Assembly (NCBI RefSeq): GCF_900090325.1 | Contig: NZ_FMHW01000002.1 | Location: 2,170,001 to 2,234,000, forward strand | DNA: 64,000 nt | Reading direction: 5' to 3' | DNA from: Micromonospora pallida | GTDB lineage: Bacteria > Actinomycetota > Actinomycetes > Mycobacteriales > Micromonosporaceae | In this document: positions 16,701 through 24,168 of the stretch, one piece after another | Position numbering within the stretch: the first letter of the stretch is position 1 | How the letters are laid out: each line of letters starts with the position of its first letter | Notes under the pieces: model-generated | The model's input: the letters and a program-made list of their open reading frames with translations, nothing else | Databases searched by the model: none | Told to the model about the DNA's origin: nothing | Program-made: the position numbers and the translations under genes

Positions 16701-18266
16701 GACGTCGTAGCTGTTCACCCACTGGTTGCCGGCGGTGTCCTTCACCACCGTGAGCTGGCCCTTGGGGTTGTACGTGTAGGTGGTGACGTGGTCGGGGGTG
16801 ACCTGGGATTCGTCGGCGCGTTGCCGCAGTTCGACGGTGCGGCCTTCGATGTCGGTCTTGGTGGTGGTGACCGTCCCGCCGTCCGGCGGCGTCACCACCG
16901 TGGTGTCACCCAGGTACTGGGTGGTGGTGCGCCACTTCTCCACCAGGTTGCTGACCCCGTCGGTGCCGAAGTAGACCTGGTCGGTGGCGCGGGACGCGTC
17001 GTCGTGGACGGTCTTGGTGAGCGCTGGCACGGACCACTCCGGCTCCCACCAGAGCGCGCCCGATGGCGTACCGGGCTCCAGGTGCTCCTGGTACGCCGTT
17101 GTCGCCCGACCGATCTTGTCGTACAGGGTGTCGGTGACCACCCGGTCGCCGCCCACGCCGGCCCGCTGGGCCTGCCGGGGCCGGAGGAAAGCGTCCAGGA
17201 TCTCGTACGTCGTCAGGTAGCCGCCGCCGGCGTGCAGGCGCTGAGTCCTCGTGTAGGGGTAGGCGTCCCGGTTCGGCGCGTAGTAGTAGTCGTACTTCAC
17301 CGACGGGGTGTTCGGGTTGCTGGCTCTCGGCCAGCCGACCTCCCAGCCGCGGTAGAGCCGGCCCATCGGGTCGTACTCCATCTCCGCGATCCGGCCGTTG
17401 TAGTCGGTGGTCTTGATCGGCTTGCCCCAGTAGGGCCGGGTCTCGATGGTGGTGGTCCAGTCGGTGGTGCTGCCGTTCGGGTCGGGCGTGCGGGTGAGCA
17501 CCTGGGTCACCGGTCCGCCGGTGGCCGGGGTGTACTCGGTGGTGGAGGTCCGTCCCCGGATGTCGGTGGCGGTCTTCGGCCGCCCGTACGCGTCGAAGGT
17601 GGCCTGGCTGAACGTCTGCCACGCCGTACCGGTCACCGACGAGCAGTCCTTGAGCTTGTCGACGCGGGTGACGGCACCGGTCGTGGGCACCTGGTCGACA
17701 CTGGTCGCCCCGTCGTAGAACCTCCGCTCGTCGGCGATCATGTGGCCCTGGGTCCCCGGAACGGTCGCGCACGGCAGTGCCTTGACCGTGATCCGCTTGA
17801 CCGCCTGCACGATGTTCAGCCCGGTGTTGCGGTTGTACTGGTAGGTGGTGCACTTCTCGTCGTTGGCCGTGGTGATGTCACCCTCGGACTGGATCGTCTC
17901 GGTGGTGCCGTAGGTGTCGTGGAAGGTGGAGACGGTGCGCGCGGTGCGCCAGCCTCCGGCACCGTCCACGCCCAGCGCGGTCGACGCGTACGTGGTTTGG
18001 GTGTTGACGTAGCGGGCGGTGACCTCGTCACCGTTGATGGTGCGGGTCGCCGTCGCGGGTGAACGCCACGGCACGTTGACCGTCTTGCTGACCGGCTTCG
18101 TGTCGACACCGTTGTAGACAACCTGTTCGCGAACCATGCCCGCGAACTGGTCCTCGTCGTACACCGTCTCGCCGCCCACCGACGCGGCCACCGTCACGGT
18201 ACGGGTGCCGCCGCTCTTGTTGAGCCGGTCACCGTGCATGCCGCGCAGGAATGTGGTGCGGGTCAA
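13758..18266 (-). CDS. N-terminally truncated RHS-repeat protein with Hint domain and C-terminal toxin
   Basis: 1502 residues from the TTG at 18266; the frame is open to 18365, and RHS-like sequence (KTWNQFRGFAQVEV) already starts at about 18330. No signal peptide, SpvB/Tc N-terminal region or convincing ribosome site is present, whereas intact homologues usually carry a long N-terminal part. YD-type repeats (YDPMGRL, YDSLGRR, YDNTGN) fill residues 1-1050, ending in the RHS core end DPSGL near 1082. A Hint autoprocessing domain (GTRVLVADG to NTPVLVHN) spans about 1249-1385. The last 117 residues are a variable toxin tip of unknown activity. It is either an orphan tip cassette or a pseudogene. 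Confidence 0.8.
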   Translation of the reverse strand: MTRTTFLRGMHGDRLNKSGGTRTVTVAASVGGETVYDEDQFAGMVREQVVYNGVDTKPVSKTVNVPWRSPATATRTINGDEVTARYVNTQTTYASTALGVDGAGGWRTARTVSTFHDTYGTTETIQSEGDITTANDEKCTTYQYNRNTGLNIVQAVKRITVKALPCATVPGTQGHMIADERRFYDGATSVDQVPTTGAVTRVDKLKDCSSVTGTAWQTFSQATFDAYGRPKTATDIRGRTSTTEYTPATGGPVTQVLTRTPDPNGSTTDWTTTIETRPYWGKPIKTTDYNGRIAEMEYDPMGRLYRGWEVGWPRASNPNTPSVKYDYYYAPNRDAYPYTRTQRLHAGGGYLTTYEILDAFLRPRQAQRAGVGGDRVVTDTLYDKIGRATTAYQEHLEPGTPSGALWWEPEWSVPALTKTVHDDASRATDQVYFGTDGVSNLVEKWRTTTQYLGDTTVVTPPDGGTVTTTKTDIEGRTVELRQRADESQVTPDHVTTYTYNPKGQLTVVKDTAGNQWVNSYDVKGRQITAKDPDKGTTTTTYTQYDEPETITDARNTVLVNEYDSLGRRTALYQGSVAATNKLAEWKYDKTYAGQTVRGQLTESTRYESAGSTNAYKQRVVGFNLRYQPTSEHYVIPANEGDGLAGTWAYGYGYAIDGSPKTISYPGPGGLTNETVETTYDQTTGLPVELKTGMINVGRYVIGQEYTPYGEPTLATRKTDGGVYVQDTTHYDLTTRRVKRLEVQPETAAGTVVDTHYDHDPAGNILSIADTPQVGAADTQCFRYDNLRRLTSAWTPQSGVPCATNPSVADLGGPAPYWHEWTIDNVGNRTSETVHTAAGATTRDHTVPASGATAVRPHAVTSVTTQAPGASAVTTEYAYDNTGNMTCRPVGTTANNCATGADSQTLHWNSEGKLASVTAGGQTVETNIYDANGTRLIRRDAAGTTLYLPGQEVRRENGSAATGTRHYNFAGRTIGNRTPAGLTWLYTDHQGTQQTAVNANSQAVTVRRQTPYGDPRGTQPQWVNGKGFVGGDKDPTGLTTVGARQYDSGLGRFISVDPIQNLTDPQQWNAYAYSNNSPITFSDPSGLHAIEGNNDGEGQNGYQWNNTVTVTGSTAEEMGFGTSAYNTGNGNGGGGRNNGLTDEQIKRANEIKKQNAIDIIIRAGGQLLLQFFGVDDIMGCIGGDLKACAWTLVNMLPWGKAVQLVRKFDKVVGTVRRAVSGLMKWNEERKWADQVLEQASSCLLPGNRHSFAPGTRVLVADGGEKPIEELTEGDEVVATDPETGRTEEREVTRTHRHEDTDLTDLWVTVADGERTTIKTTQHHPFWSETRKASVDATDLWVGEELRSDDGDRVTVREIRSYTGKATMHDLSVADIETYYVVAGNTPVLVHNCGRATFVADANGTVVPTSASRLESGLQAAVDAGEAGFSTFPTRSAGTGFQLPDGSRIRIMQPSANGNAGLRASFTNGADAPVSPFTGRPVQPPRGVNPKQYVRSRTHIELEP

Positions 18267-18365
18267 CGTCTGGACCGGGGCATCACCCTTGCGGACCTCG
18301 ACCTGGGCGAAGCCACGGAACTGGTTCCACGTCTTGCGCTTGGGCGGTACCAGACGATGGTGTCT

Positions 18366-18914
18366 TTACGCCGCCACGGTGGCGGCAGCCGACTGCGGCA
18401 CCGAGTGCGCCCACCGTCCTGTCCAACTCAGCTCGCCGGTGGGCTCGACGACGAAGAGCGCCGGGAAGGCGGTCACCGCGAACGCGTCGCGCACCACCTC
18501 GTCGGGGTCCACCACGATCCGCGCCAGCGGGGCCAGCCGGCGGGCGTACGCCGCCGTCGCCGACGGTCCGGTCACCACCACCACGACCCGGGAGCGTCCG
18601 CCCGGCCAGCGGGCGGCGACCGCGCCGAACTCCCGCCGCAGCCGTCGGCACGAGCCGCAGGTCGGGCTCAGCATCGCGACCAGCGTCGGCCCCGACGCGT
18701 CCCCGGCGGAGAACGGCTCTCCGTCGGTGTCGGTGACCGAGAACGCGCCAATGGTCGAGCCGACCGGGAGCGCCCGGGCCGGCAGGCCGCGCTCCTCGAC
18801 GTCGGCGAGGAGTTCGGCCTGCACCCGGAGCCGGCGGACGACGGCCACCAGCAGGGCGGTGTGGCCGGCGCAGACGACCGCGAGCAGGACGACGGTGGCG
18901 ACGAGGGCGGGCAC
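18366..18914 (-). CDS. Membrane-anchored TlpA/thioredoxin-like protein of the lasso cluster
   Basis: 182 residues. One N-terminal membrane helix (residues 1-27) is followed by a thioredoxin fold with the redox pair Cys86-Cys89 in SPTCGSCRR and the cis-proline strand FPALFVVEP. The expected location is the outer face of the membrane, exchanging disulfides. It is the last gene of the lasso cluster, 9 bp after the MauE-like gene. MauE/TlpA-type pairs supply or isomerise disulfides, and the precursor has two core cysteines, so this is a good candidate for Cys7-Cys20 bond formation. Its TAA (18366-18368) is in frame with the truncated RHS gene that follows. Confidence 0.75.
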   Translation of the reverse strand: MPALVATVVLLAVVCAGHTALLVAVVRRLRVQAELLADVEERGLPARALPVGSTIGAFSVTDTDGEPFSAGDASGPTLVAMLSPTCGSCRRLRREFGAVAARWPGGRSRVVVVVTGPSATAAYARRLAPLARIVVDPDEVVRDAFAVTAFPALFVVEPTGELSWTGRWAHSVPQSAAATVAA

Positions 18915-18923
18915 GGCGGCCTC

Positions 18924-19460
18924 CTAGAAACGGGCGGTGAACACATCGACGAGTTGTTCCAGGCGCAGCAGCACGCCGGCCAGGAGCGCCGCGCCGACCA
19001 GGCAGACCGGCACGCCGGCCAGCGGCGGCAGGTCACCGCCACCGCCCGGCCCGGTGGCCCAGAGTCCGACCACCACCACGGCGAGCAGCAGGACGTTCCG
19101 GACGATCGGCAGGGCACCGCCGGCGGTGGCGGACGCGCCCAGGCACCGGCACGGCACCACTAGGCCGGCGCGCACGCCGCGCCACAGGCCGACGGTGAAC
19201 GCGCCGAGCAGCACTGCGGCGAGCGCGAAGGCCCACGGCGCGGTCCGCTCGGCCGTCAGCCCCCCGACGACGGCCGCCTCGGCGGCGACCACGGACAGCG
19301 CGAGCGGGCCCACCCGGTCGACGCGCACTCCGGACAGCGCGGCGGCGGCCCGGCGGAACTCGCCGAAGGCGGCCCGGTCGCGCAGCTTGCCGCAGACGGC
19401 CACGACGAAGACGACCAGGACCGCCGCCCGGCAGGTCCAGCCCAGGTAGAGCGCGGTCAC
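18924..19460 (-). CDS. MauE/DoxX-like integral membrane protein of the lasso cluster
   Basis: 178 residues. GTG 19460 overlaps the B2 stop (GTGA). It has four to five predicted membrane helices (for example RAAVLVVFVVAVC, LALSVVAAEAAVVGGL, APWAFALAAVLLGAFTV). The pair Cys104-Cys106 in VPCRCLGAS matches the MauE-type redox loop. MauE homologues pass electrons between membrane quinones and periplasmic thioredoxin-like partners. The partner here would be the TlpA-like protein encoded next. The combination with a two-cysteine lasso core suggests it drives disulfide oxidation or isomerisation. Confidence 0.7.
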   Translation of the reverse strand: MTALYLGWTCRAAVLVVFVVAVCGKLRDRAAFGEFRRAAAALSGVRVDRVGPLALSVVAAEAAVVGGLTAERTAPWAFALAAVLLGAFTVGLWRGVRAGLVVPCRCLGASATAGGALPIVRNVLLLAVVVVGLWATGPGGGGDLPPLAGVPVCLVGAALLAGVLLRLEQLVDVFTARF

Positions 19461-19891
19461 CGGGGCGTCCGCGCGACGGCCACGGTCAGCAGCGGGACGT
19501 GGAACCCGTCCGGGTACGGCTCGTCCACCGCCGATCCGTCCACCTCGACCCAGGCGTGCGCGCCGAAGGGCGGGTGCACCCGGGCCCCGACCTGCCAGGT
19601 GGGCCACGTGCCGCGCAACCGGCACAGCAGCACGGTGGCGATGGAGCGGGGCAGGCAGCCGAGCGGGCCGGCGCAGAAGGCGCTGGTCCGTACGGTGTCC
19701 CGCCGGGCGGCGGCGGCCTCGGCGTGGGTGGCCGGCCGGGCGCCCCGCGACAGCCGGTGCAGCACCCGGCGGATGGTCGCCGGGGACCGGGTGGCCAGGA
19801 GGCGGGCGGCGAGGACGACGACCCGGACCAGCAGTCGCCGGCGCGGGCCCAGCGTCTCCGGCCGGTACGGCACGGTCCGCTCGGTGGTCAT
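19457..19891 (-). CDS. Lasso peptide B2 leader peptidase (transglutaminase-like)
   Basis: 144 residues, the usual size for a stand-alone B2 protein. The transglutaminase-type catalytic triad is visible as Cys79 in PLGCLPRS, His112 in GAHAWVEV and the following Asp in VDGSAVDEPY. B2 cuts the leader from the precursor after the B1-bound recognition sequence is presented; the cut here should fall after Ala23 of the precursor. ATG 19891 overlaps the B1 stop (ATGA), so B1 and B2 are translated together. Confidence 0.92.
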   Translation of the reverse strand: MTTERTVPYRPETLGPRRRLLVRVVVLAARLLATRSPATIRRVLHRLSRGARPATHAEAAAARRDTVRTSAFCAGPLGCLPRSIATVLLCRLRGTWPTWQVGARVHPPFGAHAWVEVDGSAVDEPYPDGFHVPLLTVAVARTPR

Positions 19892-20148
19892 CTGCGGACC
19901 ACCAGGTGGGCGGCCTCCAGTTCGGCGATCAGGGCCGGTACGTCCCCGGCGGCGTCAGCCGGGTCGCCGTCGAACTCCGTGGTCAGCCGGGCGACAACCT
20001 CGTCGGGTTCCGCGCCGGCCAGCAGGCCGGCGAGCACCCGAGCCCCGGTGACGTTGAGCGTCCAGTATTCACCGTCGGCGGTGTCCAGCAGCACCCCGCC
20101 GTACTCGGTCTCCGCCCAGGTCAGGCCGGCGCGCAAGGCGAAGCTCAT
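19888..20148 (-). CDS. Lasso peptide B1 protein (PqqD-like RiPP recognition element)
   Basis: 86 residues with the winged-helix RRE pattern: paired strands GGVLLDTADGEYWTLNVTG, then helices ARVLAGLLAG and DEVVARLTTEF and a C-terminal LIAELEAAHLV helix. B1 binds the YxxPxLxxxGxF motif in the precursor leader and delivers it to B2. The start is ATG 20148, 8 bp after the cyclase stop at 20157-20159. It sits between the cyclase and B2, the standard A-C-B1-B2 order in actinobacteria. Confidence 0.92.
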   Translation of the reverse strand: MSFALRAGLTWAETEYGGVLLDTADGEYWTLNVTGARVLAGLLAGAEPDEVVARLTTEFDGDPADAAGDVPALIAELEAAHLVVRR

Positions 20149-20156
20149 CGGTCCCC

Positions 20157-21986
20157 CTACAGTCGTGTCGGTACGGTGTCCACGGTGCGCAGCCAGGTCT
20201 CGCAGGCGAGCGTCTGGTCCAGCTCGTACCAGGTCCGCTCCCCCGGCGACCGCAGCGCGGCCCGCAGCCGGGCCGGGTCGACCAGGCCCCGCTCGGCCAG
20301 CCGGGAGTGCTCGGCGAGGTCGAGCAGCCGGTCGCGGTACGCCAGCGCGCCCCGCTCGGCGGCGATGGAGGTGTCCGCCTTGCCGCTGCGCTCCAGCAAC
20401 GGGGCCGGCAGCACGTCGCGCATCGCCGCCCGCAGCAGCGGCTTGTACCGCCCCGGGTCGGTGACGTCGGCGAGCCGGACCGCCAGGCAGGCCGTCACCA
20501 CCGCGTCGTCGAGGTACGGGGCGGCCATCGGCACCCCGTGGCCGGCGGTGAGCTGGGCCATGTGCCGGGTGTTGGCGGCACCGGCGTGGATCGCCGCGAG
20601 CCGGTTGTGCGTGCCAGGGTCGGCGGCGAGCGGGGTGGCCTGCGCGGCGGCCCCGGCCAGCAGGCCGCGCAGGGCCGCGACCGCGTCGGGGGTGGCCCAC
20701 GGGGCCACGCCGATCGGCAGCTCCCAGCCCAGCGGCGGGCGGTCCATCGCGGGCCAGCCGGCGGTCAGGTCCCGGGCGAGGGTGGCCATCCAGTCGGCGT
20801 AGCCGCGCCGGTCGAGCACGGCCCGCAGCACCGCGCCCCGGGGCCAGCGGTACGCCGCGCGCATCACCCGCAGTTGGCGCCACGCGGTCCGGGGATGGGT
20901 GCGCAGCAGGGTCAGTTGCAGTCCGGGGTCGGCGGTGAGTAGTTCGTCCCCGCCGAAGCCGGTCAGCCGCACCCGGGCGCCGTGGGCGGCGGCCCGGTCG
21001 GAGAGGGCGAGGAAACTCGCGCGGTACATGACCGCGGCGGTGGGCTCGTCGAACCGGTCCGCGCCGTCGAGCGCCCCGGTGTACGGCAGGGGGTTGACCT
21101 CGGCCGGCACCACCTCGTGGACGACGGTGCCGAGGGCCTGCACCGCCCGGGTGGCCCAGGGCAGGTCGTCGTCGAGCGGGTCGACGCTCACCGAGGTCAG
21201 CGCGACGACGTCGGCCGGGCCGGTCGCGGCCAGCGCGCAGAGGGCGGTGGAGTCCGTTCCGCTGAGGTCGGTCGAGACGACGCCACCGGCATCGGTGCGG
21301 ACCCGTACCGCGTCGGTGAGCGCCCGGCGCAGGCCGTCGGCCGCCTCGGCCAGCCCCAGCGTCGGCTCGGGCGGCTGCCAGCGGGTGACCGTACGGGGTG
21401 CGGCGTCGGCGCGGAGCACCAGCCGCTGGTCGGGGCGGAGCGCCTCGACGCCGCGCCAGACCGGCTGCCAGCACAGCGGCCACGGGGCGTACGGGGCGAG
21501 CAGGCGCAGCGTCAGCCGGTCGGTGTCGACCGGCGCGTCGAGCAGGGCCGCCACGGCGTCGGCCCGGTCGGCGGCCACGGTGACCGCGCCGGCCCGACCG
21601 AAGTAGACCCGGCGGTACCCGGAAAGGGTGCCGTGCAGGTGGGTGCCGCCGTCGGCGGAGACGGCTACGTGGAAGCTGCCCGGTGCGGCGGCCACCGCCG
21701 CGCACCACTGTCCCGGGTCCGCCGTGCCGGCGGCGAGTCGCCACAGGTCCGGCCCGGTCAGCAGGTGCTCGCCGAGTACGGCGAGGCGACGGTCGCCCTG
21801 TTCACCGACCGCCACCTCGCCGTCCGACCAGTGTCCGACCAGCCAGGGCCGACCGGACGCGTGGGTGATGATCCGGAGCCCCGGCAGCCGGGGGGCCGGA
21901 GGGTCCAACAGCGCGGCCCCCGCATCGGTGTCCGGCACCATGACGAACCAGGACAGAGCAGGGTCGATGCGGGGAAGACTCGCCAT
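20157..21986 (-). CDS. Lasso cyclase (asparagine synthetase-like macrolactam synthetase)
   Basis: 609 residues. The N-terminal glutamine-amidotransferase-like half lacks the nucleophile Cys2, since the protein starts MASLPRID. The C-terminal half has the ATP pyrophosphatase loop [12 protein letters not shown] (about 240), a lasso-type variant of SGGxDS, and the acidic GFGGDEL motif near 345. The enzyme adenylates the ring-forming acidic side chain (Glu9 of the core) and joins it to the new N-terminal glycine inside the folded peptide. It is followed by B1 after 8 bp and preceded by the precursor gene after 42 bp. Confidence 0.92.
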   Translation of the reverse strand: MASLPRIDPALSWFVMVPDTDAGAALLDPPAPRLPGLRIITHASGRPWLVGHWSDGEVAVGEQGDRRLAVLGEHLLTGPDLWRLAAGTADPGQWCAAVAAAPGSFHVAVSADGGTHLHGTLSGYRRVYFGRAGAVTVAADRADAVAALLDAPVDTDRLTLRLLAPYAPWPLCWQPVWRGVEALRPDQRLVLRADAAPRTVTRWQPPEPTLGLAEAADGLRRALTDAVRVRTDAGGVVSTDLSGTDSTALCALAATGPADVVALTSVSVDPLDDDLPWATRAVQALGTVVHEVVPAEVNPLPYTGALDGADRFDEPTAAVMYRASFLALSDRAAAHGARVRLTGFGGDELLTADPGLQLTLLRTHPRTAWRQLRVMRAAYRWPRGAVLRAVLDRRGYADWMATLARDLTAGWPAMDRPPLGWELPIGVAPWATPDAVAALRGLLAGAAAQATPLAADPGTHNRLAAIHAGAANTRHMAQLTAGHGVPMAAPYLDDAVVTACLAVRLADVTDPGRYKPLLRAAMRDVLPAPLLERSGKADTSIAAERGALAYRDRLLDLAEHSRLAERGLVDPARLRAALRSPGERTWYELDQTLACETWLRTVDTVPTRL

Positions 21987-22028
21987 CGCGTGGAATCCTC
22001 ACGGGCCGGGGCACCGTCACCGGTGCGG

Positions 22029-22163
22029 TCAGTTGCAGATAGCTGCCGGCTTCTGGGTCACGAAGGACTCCCGGCAGCTGGTGAACAGGCTGCCGGCCGT
22101 CTTCTCCGCGAACCGACCGGCCTTCACCAGCGTCGGCCGCTCGTAGGCCACCTTCTTCGTCAT
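22029..22163 (-). CDS. Lasso peptide precursor, predicted class III topology
   Basis: A 44-residue ORF, ATG 22163, TGA 22029, with GAGGTGG upstream. Leader residues 1-23 contain Tyr7, Pro10, Leu12, Gly16, Phe18 and the -2 Thr22, the full B1 recognition pattern YxxPxLxxxGxFxxxT. The core is residues 24-44. It begins GSLFTSCRE, so Gly1 to Glu9 gives a nine-residue ring. The tail is [12 protein letters not shown]. Core Cys7 is in the ring and Cys20 is the penultimate residue, so one ring-to-tail disulfide is possible, the arrangement that defines class III (type member BI-32169). I do not recognise this core sequence. The product is unverified. Confidence 0.93.
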   Translation of the reverse strand: MTKKVAYERPTLVKAGRFAEKTAGSLFTSCRESFVTQKPAAICN

Positions 22164-22694
22164 CGGGTTTCACCACCTCTCCACGGACCGGGACGACCGG
22201 TGTCCGTTCCGTGCTGCGCACCGGACGCGTCCGGGCGTGGTGCCGCGAGAGTCAGGACCGGGTGTGGAGGATCGCCCCGTCCGATACCGCGCCACCGTCT
22301 ACCGCCCGGCGCGACAGTAGTTCTACATATTGATGGAAGTCAATTATTTGTGAATACTCGATTTCCGCCTCGGCCGGGTTCGACAGATCAAGTGGGGCCG
22401 CTTACGACTGCCGACTCCCCGTCTGGAACCGCTACCACCGGCAGCGACCAGAGACCCATGAGCAGCGGAATCCGCCTCGAAGCGGATCCTAACCAGGAAC
22501 GTCGACGCACCGTGTCCCCATCGGACACACGGAGTGGAGATCGGACGGAACACCGGAAGAATATGAGCGATACCCGCTCGATACTTGAGTCACTCTCGAC
22601 CGGCGATCGAGCTGTTCTCCGTTTCCGATGGTGGTTGGTTCCGGACGGATCCGGGGAACCCCGCCGGCCGACCGGCGGTACTAGGGTGGTCGGC
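22164..22694. other. Divergent promoter region between the lasso precursor and the C-S lyase
   Basis: About 530 bases without a supported gene. It contains the AT-rich lasso promoter near 22314-22343 and a roughly 145-nt leader for the precursor mRNA. The half next to the lyase is GC-rich, with no obvious promoter apart from CTAGGG near 22681. Confidence 0.5.
22314..22343 (-). promoter_or_regulatory. Housekeeping-type promoter of the lasso cluster
   Basis: On the minus strand TTGACT (22343-22338) and TACTGT (22319-22314) are separated by 18 bp, within the only AT-rich patch of this gap. Transcription would start near 22307, about 145 nt before the precursor ATG. Confidence 0.55.
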
Positions 22695-23975
22695 ATGGCA
22701 GGCCCCGCCCCCTCCGCCGGCCCCTCCCCGGCCGGGAATCCGCTCGCCCGGCTCACGCTGGACGAACTCCGGCAGCGCACCAGCGTGAAGTGGCGCATGC
22801 ACCCACCCGACGTACTCCCCCTCTGGGTGGCGGAGCAGGACGTACCCCTCGCCGAGCCGGTGGCCGACGCGCTGCGCCGCGCGATCGACCTCGGTGACAC
22901 CGGCTACGCGCACGGGACCGCGTACGCCGAGGCGCTCGGCGCGTTCGCCGCCCGACGCTGGGGTTGGTCCGACTTCCGCGTCGACCATGCCACCGTCGTA
23001 CCCGACGTGATGATGGGCATCGTCGAGGTCCTGCGACTGGTGACCGACCCGGGCGACGCGGTGGTGGTCTGCCCCCCTGTGTACCCACCCTTCTACGCCT
23101 TCGTCAGCCACGCCGACCGGCAGGTGATCGAGGCGCCCCTCGGCCCCGACCTGCGGATGGACCACGCCGCGCTCGACGACGCCTTCCGCCGGGCCCGCGC
23201 CTGCGGCCGCCGGCCGGCGTTCCTGCTGTGCAACCCGCACAACCCGACCGGCGTCGTCCACCGCCGCGACGAACTCGAGGCCGTCGCCGAACTGGCCGAC
23301 CGGCACGGACTGCGGGTGATCTCCGACGAGATCCACGCCCCCCTGGTGCTCCCCGGAGCGCGCTTCACCCCGTACCTCACCGTGCCCGGCGCCGAGAACG
23401 CCTTCGCCCTGACCTCCGCCTCCAAGGCGTGGAACCTCGCCGGCCTCAAGGCGGCGCTCGCGGTCGCCGGGCCACGGGCCGCCGCCGACCTGCGCCGAAT
23501 GCCCGAAGAGGTCGGCCACGGCCCCAGCCACCTGGGCGTCATCGCGCACACCGCCGCGTTCCGCGCCGGCGGGCCGTGGCTCGACCTCCTCCTCGACGGC
23601 CTCGACGCCAACCGCACCCTGCTGGAGACGCTGTTGGCCGAGCACCTCCCGGCCGTCGGGTACCACCGCCCCGAGGGCACCTACCTCGCCTGGCTGGACT
23701 GCACCCGGCTGGGTGTCGCCACCGAGCAGCCGGGCGGCGCCCCCGGTGTGGTCAGCGTCGCCTCCGAGCAGCCGGCCGACGGACCCGGTGTGGTCACCGA
23801 CGTCGCCGGGCCCGCGAAGCTGTTCCTCGACCAGGCGCGGGTCGCGCTCAGCTCCGGGCACGTCTTCGGCACCGGCGGCGCGGGGTTCGTCCGGCTCAAC
23901 TTCGCCACCTCACCCGCGATCCTCACCGAGGCCGTCACCCGCATGGGTCGGGCGGTCTCCGCCGCGTCCGCCTGA
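22695..23975 (+). CDS. MalY/PatB family aminotransferase (cystathionine beta-lyase type)
   Basis: 426 residues from ATG 22695, preceded by AGGGTGG at 5 nt; the much longer open frame upstream is antisense to the lasso genes. The fold-type I PLP enzyme shows NPHNPTG (about 185), ISDEIHAPL (about 215) and the Schiff-base lysine in [13 protein letters not shown] (about 245), the pattern of PatB C-S lyases. It would release homocysteine and pyruvate from cystathionine or cleave S-substituted cysteines. An inserted loop near 340-370 carries a 14-residue tandem duplication. Its position at the edge of the sulfatase/sulfate-uptake region fits sulfur metabolism. Confidence 0.85.
   Translation: MAGPAPSAGPSPAGNPLARLTLDELRQRTSVKWRMHPPDVLPLWVAEQDVPLAEPVADALRRAIDLGDTGYAHGTAYAEALGAFAARRWGWSDFRVDHATVVPDVMMGIVEVLRLVTDPGDAVVVCPPVYPPFYAFVSHADRQVIEAPLGPDLRMDHAALDDAFRRARACGRRPAFLLCNPHNPTGVVHRRDELEAVAELADRHGLRVISDEIHAPLVLPGARFTPYLTVPGAENAFALTSASKAWNLAGLKAALAVAGPRAAADLRRMPEEVGHGPSHLGVIAHTAAFRAGGPWLDLLLDGLDANRTLLETLLAEHLPAVGYHRPEGTYLAWLDCTRLGVATEQPGGAPGVVSVASEQPADGPGVVTDVAGPAKLFLDQARVALSSGHVFGTGGAGFVRLNFATSPAILTEAVTRMGRAVSAASA
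23715..23798 (+). repeat. 42-bp in-frame tandem duplication in the C-S lyase gene
   Basis: 23715-23756 and 23757-23798 encode [14 protein letters not shown] and [14 protein letters not shown]. They differ at six bases, so the duplication is not recent. Confidence 0.8.
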
Positions 23976-24017
23976 CTTTCGGCCGCTCAGGTTCCCTCTA
24001 CCCAACACCGCCAATTC

Positions 24018-24034
24018 CCTAGTAAGCTGATAGA
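24018..24034 (+). promoter_or_regulatory. CCTA-N9-TAGA element upstream of sulfatase operon 1
   Basis: CCTA (24018-24021), nine bases, then TAGA. The same framework, within an ATTCCCTA-N7-GATAG context, occurs at 33246 before the leader-peptide/PhoD unit and, on the minus strand, at 33130 before the sulfate transporter. It lies about 135 bp before the sulfatase start. It may be a shared sulfur-control operator or promoter element. Confidence 0.45.
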
Positions 24035-24168
24035 CATAGCGGGGAATTGGGTGCCGTGCCGCTGCGGAGCCTCGTGGCGTTCGCCGTCTTCGGCAGTAGT
24101 CGGCGCGTCGCGACGTCGCGGCACCACCGCTCGCCACCCCGACTCGCCGACTGAGAGGACATCCCCCG

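Noticed and set aside
20982..22694. Long in-frame extension upstream of the C-S lyase
   Set aside because: It is antisense to the lasso cyclase and precursor genes and lacks homology; ATG 22695 has its own ribosome site.
24051..24168. Possible Cys-containing leader ORF (GTG 24051, starts MPCRCGASW) before the first sulfatase
   Set aside because: The frame does not stop before the sulfatase and runs on out of phase inside it to about 25286, so it does not look like a short attenuator peptide.
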